From a virus, in IMG/VR virus record IMGVR_UViG_3300032282_001088, positions 1-45,517 of that record: 45,517 nucleotides of DNA. One strand, written 5' to 3'. The notes under the pieces were generated by a model. It saw only the letters and a program-made list of their open reading frames with translations, was not told the origin of the DNA and made no database searches. Both the position numbers and the translations under genes were made by a program. Of this stretch, positions 40,248 through 45,517 are shown piece by piece. Every line of letters begins with the position of its first letter. Position 1 is the first letter of the stretch.

Positions 40248-40819
40248 GCTGCCTCCAGATAGCGACCGGTGAAGCCTTTATGCGCTGGTTTAACGCCGCG
40301 CAACACTTTGGTCATGGTGCTGTGGTCTAGGTTGTTCTGCAAACAAAATTGCTTGATATTTGATGCCACAATATGCTCGCCTGAAGGTGTAACGACTTGG
40401 GCTGTTTTATCACGGTTCTTGCCGCGAGGTAACGGGGCAACAAACAAATTTGACTCGTTGCGGCGCAGTCTGCCGTAAATGGTTTCTGGCAAAATTCCAG
40501 ACAACTCAGCGGCTTCAGCCACACACATTTCTGCGCCATTAAGCACAACAAGCTTGGTGTTTGTGCGGTTTCTGCCTTGCTCTTTCCATGTAGCCCATCT
40601 GCAATTGTCAGGCGAGTACCCTTTGTTTGGGTCAATTCTGTCAATCGTCATGCCTTCGGGCTTGTCGCCCATATCGGCGTGAAACTGCTTGGGGTTGTTT
40701 TTCCATTCGGCGCAAACGGTTATGCCCCGACCACCGTATGAGTGGTAGTCTTTATTGGCAACACGATAGCAACGAGCCATCATGTTTGAGTATGCGTACT
40801 CCCACGTTTGCCTAGCCAT
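40244..40819 (-). CDS. HNH-like endonuclease gene between fibre genes
   Basis: A 191-residue protein. Start is ATG 40819, sharing one base with the upstream fibre stop (TAATG); the longer ORF from 40936 runs through that gene. Motif: GGRGITVCAEW, then MTIDRIDPNKGYSPDNCRWAT and GRNRTNTK, a degenerate HNH-like family in which the first His of the usual DH is Arg. The C-terminal helix-turn-helix part (VAEAAELSGILPETIYGRLRR) suits DNA recognition. Looks like a homing-type nuclease lodged between fibre genes. The stop overlaps the next start. Confidence 0.75.
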   Translation of the reverse strand: MARQTWEYAYSNMMARCYRVANKDYHSYGGRGITVCAEWKNNPKQFHADMGDKPEGMTIDRIDPNKGYSPDNCRWATWKEQGRNRTNTKLVVLNGAEMCVAEAAELSGILPETIYGRLRRNESNLFVAPLPRGKNRDKTAQVVTPSGEHIVASNIKQFCLQNNLDHSTMTKVLRGVKPAHKGFTGRYLEAA

Positions 40820-41715
40820 TATGCAACCGCCTGCGAAATACCCTGTTGGTATAAATTGGTTCCATCGCTTCTGAAGGTAAAGTAATCTTTTGCCCCTGCT
40901 GCGGTGGAGAGAGTTGGTGCTGTTCCTGATGCCCATTTAAACACAGAATTAAAAGTGAGCGTGTTTGACCCACCATTTTGAATCACAGCCAACGCATAGA
41001 ACGCACCGTCTTTCAGGTTAGTTGGCGCACCCATAGTCCTGTTTGTTGACACAAACGTAAACGTAGCTACCTGACTTGTTGCTGTGTTCCAAGCAACCGT
41101 TGCCGCATCGGTCAGCGCAAGGTTAGCAGCCCAGCCTGTCGTGGCTTTTACTTCAGCGGGAGCAGTTGTACCCAACGCTGGTGGCGAGGCAAAGTAAGAT
41201 GTAAAGCCTGTGCCTGATACTGTTGAGGATGCCGAGAGTGTTGTGAACGCCCCCGTTGTTGGGGTAGTAGCGCCCACAGTGCCGTTAATGTTGATACTTG
41301 CAGTACCTGTCAGGTTAGTGACTGTACCGCTCGATGGTGTGCCCAGAGCGCCACCGTTGACCACCACAGCGCCTGCAGTGCCAACGTTGACACCGATAGC
41401 AGTCTGCACGCCTGTACCGAGCGCCGTGAGCCCTGTGCCGCCGTTAGCAATCGCCAACGTACCTGCAAGGGTGACAGCGCCAGACGTTGCGGTGCTAGGT
41501 GTAAGTCCGGTCGTGCCGGCGGTAAATGAAGTCACACCTGCTGCAGCGGCTTTTGACGCAAGCACCTGGACAACGCCTGCGCTGTCTTCGTAGTAGAGCT
41601 TGCCGTCGTTGTTGTTAAGCGCTAACTCGCCAGGCTCTAAGTTGGCAGCCGTAGGCACAGCCGCCGCGGTCGTCGAGAGGTAAAGTTTGATTGGGGTAAA
41701 GCCGCTTTGAGCCAT
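40819..41715 (-). CDS. Tail fibre protein with MTD-like N-terminus
   Basis: A 298-residue protein. The N-terminus has TPIKLYLSTTAAAVPTAANL and the ELALNNNDGKLYYED segment shared with phage fibre and MTD-type proteins that attach to the particle. The middle is a Gly/Thr/Ala repeat (GGTGLTALGTG), and the C-terminus is a beta-rich module (FYALAVIQNGGSNTLTFN, FRSDGTNLYQQG). It shares a base with the next fibre gene on one side and the HNH-like gene on the other. Confidence 0.75.
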   Translation of the reverse strand: MAQSGFTPIKLYLSTTAAAVPTAANLEPGELALNNNDGKLYYEDSAGVVQVLASKAAAAGVTSFTAGTTGLTPSTATSGAVTLAGTLAIANGGTGLTALGTGVQTAIGVNVGTAGAVVVNGGALGTPSSGTVTNLTGTASININGTVGATTPTTGAFTTLSASSTVSGTGFTSYFASPPALGTTAPAEVKATTGWAANLALTDAATVAWNTATSQVATFTFVSTNRTMGAPTNLKDGAFYALAVIQNGGSNTLTFNSVFKWASGTAPTLSTAAGAKDYFTFRSDGTNLYQQGISQAVA

Positions 41716-43778
41716 TAGAACGTCCCTCCTGAGATACCACCCGTAGCAGTCAGTGCGCCCGTAGATGGAACAAATGATAATTTAGTTGATGTGACTTTTT
41801 GTGGCAGGTTGCCGGTGTTAGCAGTAACCCAAGTTGGGTACACAGCGACCGCTGTTGCGGCGTCATTTGTGATTGCGGTGTTCGCCGCGTTTGTAGCATC
41901 CGTGGCCGTGCCGACCGACAAAGTGCTCTGGGCAACGTAAGCGGGTGCTGAGGCACCTGCAGTTAAGACGTAGCCATTTGTGCCCAACGCAAGCATTGAA
42001 GTAGCGCCTGCGCCCGTTTGGTAAGGCACCGAGCCTGCTGCGCCGCTTGCGAGGTTAGTCGCAGTCGTTGCAGTGGTGGCCGAGCCCACAGCCAACGTAG
42101 ACTGCGCGACGTACTGCGGCGCACTCGCGCCTGCTGTCAGCACGTAGTTGGTTGCGCCAAGCGCGAGCTTTGAAAGTGCGGTTGCGCCGCTTGCGTAAAG
42201 CAGGTCACCTATTGTGTACGACGCGAGCCCCGTGCCACCGTAACCGACACCAACCGTGCCACTTGTGATCTGGTTACCGTTGATCGCAATCGCAGTGTTG
42301 CCAGCAAGTGTGAGTTGACCTTGCGCGTTAACCGTGAACGTGCCAACTTGCGTAGCTGAGCCGTAAGCCGCTGCAGTCACCGCAGTGTTCGTAATGCTGA
42401 ACTGGGTGCCTGTGAGGGTCAGCCCTGTTCCTGCAGTGTAAGTGCCTGCGCCTGAGAACTGCGTCCACGGCATCGCTGTAACGCCAATTGTGCCTGACTG
42501 ATTAGCGGTCGTTACCCAGCCTGTGTCGGCTTGCGTTGAGCCTGACTCAATGAACGTGAACGAGTTTGGAACCTGCGCCCAAGTGCTCATGTCTGTTGCG
42601 CGTGACCAAGCGCCTGACGCTGCAACATAGATACCGTTGTCTTGTGTCAGCGTCTGGTTTTTAACCAAAACCCGATCACTAGCCGCTACAGTGACGCCGT
42701 CAATTGTCAAGAAACCTGACAACGCAGCTAAGTTAACCGTGGTTGCTACGACACAAGACGCTTTAGCGTCTAAGCCCTGAGCGACAGAATCAACGTAGTT
42801 TTTGTTGGCAATGTCGTTGGCGCTAGACGGCGTGGTCGTGATTGAACCAGTCGTGAGCGTGACGGCATCAATCGTCGTGTTTGCAGCTAGGGTCAGTTGA
42901 CCCTGAGCGTTGACCGTGTAAGTTGGCACCTGATACGATGAGCCGTAAGACGCAGCCGTGACAGCAGTGTTGGCAATTGAAATCGTGCCCGTTGAGGTGA
43001 TCGGACCACCCGTCAAGCCTGTGCCTGTAGCGATTGAAGTAACGCCTACGCTACCGCCTGTGTTCATGACGAACTGCGACCATGTACTGTTAGCGAAGCC
43101 CTCAAACAGACCTAATGTCTCGCTGTAACGAAACATCGAGTTGACGCCAACAGCAGGTCTGAGTGCAGAGGTTCCCGCAGGGACTTGCACCGCGCCCGTG
43201 CCCGGTATCGTCGGATCTGTTGCAATACTGATCGTCGGCGTGCCAACGCCGTTGCCGTTCAAGATAGAAATCTGATTAGTCGTGCCTGTCAAAGTCACGG
43301 GCGAGAGCGTTGAGCCGTTGATCGCCATCAAGCCTGTGCCTGACGTGTTCGCTAAAGCGAGCGGCAAGCCACTCAAAGACAGCGTAGGATCACCGCTTAC
43401 CCCGTTACCGTTGCTCAAAGACAGTCCATTACCGCTTGTAGCGAACGATCGCGCTGTGATCGTATTCGCAGCAGTCTTGACAACAATACCTGTGCCTGCG
43501 CTCTCTAATGAGCCGCTAGTGCCATTTAAACTGATCGTGTAGGGGTTCTGAGCGCCACCGTCAGTGATGCCAAGACCTGTGCCAGTTGAGAAGTATCGGC
43601 TGTTGGGCAAGCCAGACTGCAAGCCAACAGTTAAAAATGTTTGCGTAAGCGACGGGCTCGACATGATCGCAGAGACAGTAGTCTGAACCGTCAAGCCACC
43701 TTGAACGACGGGTACAAGCTCAGCACCTGTGATGGGGCTCTGAGCTGTGGGGAGGGCTGTGATCCTGACGTCGGCCAT
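41715..43778 (-). CDS. Long repetitive tail fibre
   Basis: A 687-residue fibre with an N-terminus MADVRITALPTAQSPITGAE common to phage fibres, several copies of an AVTAA-YGS-x-Q-V-x-T-x-TVNAQGQLTL unit, an internal DAKASC...VAASDRVLVKNQ domain (about 335-420), and repeated LALGT-N-YVLTAGASAP units near the end. It ends GGISGGTF, where the DNA also carries the ribosome site for the next gene. Ser/Thr/Gly/Ala rich; no enzyme motif. Confidence 0.75.
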   Translation of the reverse strand: MADVRITALPTAQSPITGAELVPVVQGGLTVQTTVSAIMSSPSLTQTFLTVGLQSGLPNSRYFSTGTGLGITDGGAQNPYTISLNGTSGSLESAGTGIVVKTAANTITARSFATSGNGLSLSNGNGVSGDPTLSLSGLPLALANTSGTGLMAINGSTLSPVTLTGTTNQISILNGNGVGTPTISIATDPTIPGTGAVQVPAGTSALRPAVGVNSMFRYSETLGLFEGFANSTWSQFVMNTGGSVGVTSIATGTGLTGGPITSTGTISIANTAVTAASYGSSYQVPTYTVNAQGQLTLAANTTIDAVTLTTGSITTTPSSANDIANKNYVDSVAQGLDAKASCVVATTVNLAALSGFLTIDGVTVAASDRVLVKNQTLTQDNGIYVAASGAWSRATDMSTWAQVPNSFTFIESGSTQADTGWVTTANQSGTIGVTAMPWTQFSGAGTYTAGTGLTLTGTQFSITNTAVTAAAYGSATQVGTFTVNAQGQLTLAGNTAIAINGNQITSGTVGVGYGGTGLASYTIGDLLYASGATALSKLALGATNYVLTAGASAPQYVAQSTLAVGSATTATTATNLASGAAGSVPYQTGAGATSMLALGTNGYVLTAGASAPAYVAQSTLSVGTATDATNAANTAITNDAATAVAVYPTWVTANTGNLPQKVTSTKLSFVPSTGALTATGGISGGTF

Positions 43779-43779
43779 G

Positions 43780-44121
43780 TTAAGGACTCAATATATCTAA
43801 ATTACCGTCATTCGGCGTATTGCCTTGCTCAAGTGCGATCCCGACATCGTCTTCGTTCTGTATGTCAGGGTCAAGGATGATGTTGTTATGCGTCTGCGCA
43901 ACATCCTCATCTGGGCGAGGGAAACGTAAGCTAATCTTTTCAGACTGCCTTGCCGGCAACCTATATGGGTCAAACTGGTCACTACACGACTCAGAGCAAA
44001 CCTTTATAGCGGGTATGTTGCCGTCTGCACGCATGTCGCTATAAGCTCTTTTCATCTTGCATCTGTCGCATATGAAAATACTTAAACTACTGTTACCAAT
44101 TGTATCAAGGAAGCGGGGCAT
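43780..44121 (-). CDS. Zinc-finger-like small virion or packaging protein
   Basis: A 113-residue protein. Near the start FICDRCKM (C-x2-C) and KVCSESCSDQFDPYRLPA give a likely zinc site, followed by LRFPRPDED. The CDRCK...C...DPYRLPARQ sequence is conserved in phage proteins between adaptor and fibre genes. Function unknown. AGGGGG lies before the ATG. It lies 10 bases from the preceding adaptor gene and ends just before the fibre. Confidence 0.75.
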   Translation of the reverse strand: MPRFLDTIGNSSLSIFICDRCKMKRAYSDMRADGNIPAIKVCSESCSDQFDPYRLPARQSEKISLRFPRPDEDVAQTHNNIILDPDIQNEDDVGIALEQGNTPNDGNLDILSP

Positions 44122-44131
44122 TTTATACCCC

Positions 44132-45190
44132 CTACCTAGTGTACATACTAATATTCGGACTAATCATAATGGGCGACTTGTCACGGTTCTCATTCTGCGC
44201 CAACATGAAGTGCTTCTCGTACTGGGCTTCGCAATACTGAATCCGTGCAGGGTCAACCTGCGGCAGCTCGCAAGCCATTTGGTGAGCAAGACCCCACTGG
44301 ATGGCTAGATAGAAGTACTGGGGTATCTCAATCTCGCCGCTCAAGTCGCCCACGTCCTGAATGTAGCGGTTCAACCACAGCTCAAGCTGCGGCTGGATGC
44401 TGTTTGGCACGGGCCAGACTTCCATATTTGGCTGCGGAATCGTGCGATTAAACCAGTACTGAAGCGGTCTAAGCGCTGTAAATGAGCGGTTTGGGAGGCT
44501 TGAATAGTCATCACGATTCATGCGCGACATGTTGATCGACATCGGCATGGTGCCAAAAACGACCTGATAAAAGCCCATATTTACGCCAGAAACCTGCTGA
44601 ATACGCCAAAAAGGGGCGGTTGCAGAGGGGTCTAGGTCGTAATAAATCCAAGTATTTGCCGTCCAAGTGACCGCACCGGGGGCATAAGCCGTCACCCAAG
44701 TCGTGCCATCTTGCGAATACTGCAGGTTTACCGTCACAACGCCCGACACCGCAGGCAAGATACCGATCGTGCTGATGTAGACAGGGCTGCTCGTGCCGTT
44801 TGCGATGCCGATAGAGCCCGTGTTGCTTGTCAGTTGACAGATACTCTGCCCTACGCCGTCAAATGCGTTCAGCGTCGTTCCTGAGCTGCTGTAAGCACCT
44901 GTTGAGACGTTAGTCAGCGTGCGATAGTTGGCGTTGAGCACGTCAACCGTGCCGACAGGCAAGAAGTACTCAAATTGATCGGGCTGCAGACCAACGATAA
45001 CTTTGTTGATTGCCCAGTAATTGACGCCATAATTGCTCAGACTTGAGAGCAAGTAGTATAAGCTCTGCTTAGACGCCTGAACCTGCTCAACAGTCAGCTC
45101 TTCGGCGAGCTTACCCGCACGGCGTGCGCCGTGATCAATGAGCTGCTGGACAGAGATCGTAGTCTGAGAGACTGTGCCGCTAGTTGACAT
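44132..45190 (-). CDS. Head-tail connector, P22 gp4-like, with inserted beta domain
   Basis: A 352-residue protein. The N-terminal helices (ISVQQLIDHGARRAGKLAEE, SLYYLLSSLSNYGVNYWAI) and the C-terminal LWLNRYIQDVGDLSGEIEIP, YFYLAIQWGLAHQMACELPQVD match gp4-type connector proteins. Between about residues 100 and 205 lies an added discoidin-like beta region (SICQLTSNTGSIGIANG, VTVNLQYSQDGTTWVTAYAP, APFWRIQQVSG). It joins the portal to the tail. It starts right after the DUF6321-like gene stop. Confidence 0.7.
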   Translation of the reverse strand: MSTSGTVSQTTISVQQLIDHGARRAGKLAEELTVEQVQASKQSLYYLLSSLSNYGVNYWAINKVIVGLQPDQFEYFLPVGTVDVLNANYRTLTNVSTGAYSSSGTTLNAFDGVGQSICQLTSNTGSIGIANGTSSPVYISTIGILPAVSGVVTVNLQYSQDGTTWVTAYAPGAVTWTANTWIYYDLDPSATAPFWRIQQVSGVNMGFYQVVFGTMPMSINMSRMNRDDYSSLPNRSFTALRPLQYWFNRTIPQPNMEVWPVPNSIQPQLELWLNRYIQDVGDLSGEIEIPQYFYLAIQWGLAHQMACELPQVDPARIQYCEAQYEKHFMLAQNENRDKSPIMISPNISMYTR

Positions 45191-45517
45191 CTACCACCCC
45201 GCGCATTTCCAGCGTTTTAGTGAGGCTTTTGCGCGTGGCGCATCGCCGCTTGCATGCTTGACTACGCCGCTCATTCTTGCGCAGAATGAATCCTTACGAC
45301 TGCCGCCTTGTGGCTGCGGCGCTTTTAAGTGGCTACCTGTCTCACGATTATACTTGGCTCTGCCCTTTGCAGTCAATCCTGCGCCCTGACTTGTTGGTAA
45401 CTTCTCACCACGACCAACAGCGAGCGATACGCCGCCGCCTTTAGCCTTTTTCACAGTCTTTGCAGATTCAACAAAAGCCTGTGCACTAGGAGCACCCTTG
45501 GCGCCCGCCTTACGCAT
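45191..45517 (-). CDS. DUF6321-like basic protein, first late gene in window
   Basis: A 108-residue very basic protein containing GLTAKGRAKYNRETGSHLK and the C-terminal KDSFCARMSGVVKH and ALKRWKC, the pattern of DUF6321. Members occur in phages near head genes; the function is not known. Its ATG lies at the very right edge, so its ribosome binding site is outside the window. Stop abuts the connector gene. Confidence 0.75.
   Translation of the reverse strand: MRKAGAKGAPSAQAFVESAKTVKKAKGGGVSLAVGRGEKLPTSQGAGLTAKGRAKYNRETGSHLKAPQPQGGSRKDSFCARMSGVVKHASGDAPRAKASLKRWKCAGW

Noticed and set aside
40820-40936. N-terminal extension of the HNH-like protein
   Set aside because: It would run within the end of the fibre gene; the ATG at 40819 has the usual TAATG coupling seen throughout this operon.
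1-45517. Closed circular genome
   Set aside because: End-to-start joining gives a short implausible tail on the portal, no ribosome site for the gene at the right edge, and no capsid gene, so a gap between the ends is more likely.

Overview
The window looks like most of the genome of a tailed phage with podovirus-like architecture. It has portal, terminase, head-tail adaptor and nozzle-type genes, several fibre genes and large internal/ejection-type proteins. No tail sheath, tail tube or classical tape-measure gene was recognised. No integrase, tRNA, rRNA, CRISPR array or insertion sequence was seen. Small early genes of YdaS/Cro type and the overall gene style suggest a proteobacterial host, perhaps a freshwater Burkholderiales bacterium. 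That host call is an inference and is weak.

Layout. (1) About 1-6.9 kb, minus strand: small terminase, large terminase, a 1117-residue multidomain polyvalent-type protein, then the portal gene, which is cut by the left edge. (2) 6.9-8.2 kb, plus strand: a promoter-like motif, three small early genes separated by strong hairpins, a rho-independent terminator, and a cluster of eight 9-bp repeats in both orientations that is a candidate replication origin or control region. (3) 8.2-10.4 kb, minus strand: a short helix-turn-helix gene translationally coupled to a primase-helicase. A divergent promoter pair occupies the same DNA as the one driving the next block. (4) 10.5-21.1 kb, plus strand: recombination and replication genes (Sak4-like ATPase, DUF669 protein, Fe-S PD-(D/E)XK nuclease, SF2 helicase, VRR-NUC nuclease), a methyltransferase and a TAGT-type DNA-base glycosyltransferase, and then a long train of overlapping tiny genes. 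One YdaS/Cro-like gene runs the opposite way at 20.3-20.6 kb. (5) 21.1-45.5 kb, minus strand: virion and lysis genes, read from the right edge. In order these are a DUF6321-like protein, adaptor, zinc-finger protein, fibres with an embedded HNH-like gene, tail-fibre-assembly-like protein, lysis cassette (including two micro-genes), second adaptor, fibre-like protein, nozzle, jelly-roll protein, 1574-residue internal protein, another internal protein, M23-peptidase virion protein and a glycine-zipper-like protein.

How the parts fit. The two late blocks would be one transcription unit on a circular map (terminase to portal, then from the right edge to 21.1 kb), but no scaffold or major capsid gene is present. 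Joining the ends directly gives an implausible portal tail, so the capsid genes probably lie in sequence outside the window. Nearly all genes touch or overlap by 1, 4 or 8 bases (ATGA, TAATG), which shows heavy translational coupling and helped decide several start codons. The most unusual items are the polyvalent protein with an AT-rich, apparently grafted C-terminal module; the 9-bp repeat cluster; the overlapping divergent promoters; two copies of a promoter motif with 10-bp-phased GTGT steps; and an orphan TAGT glycosyltransferase with no partner base oxidase in view.
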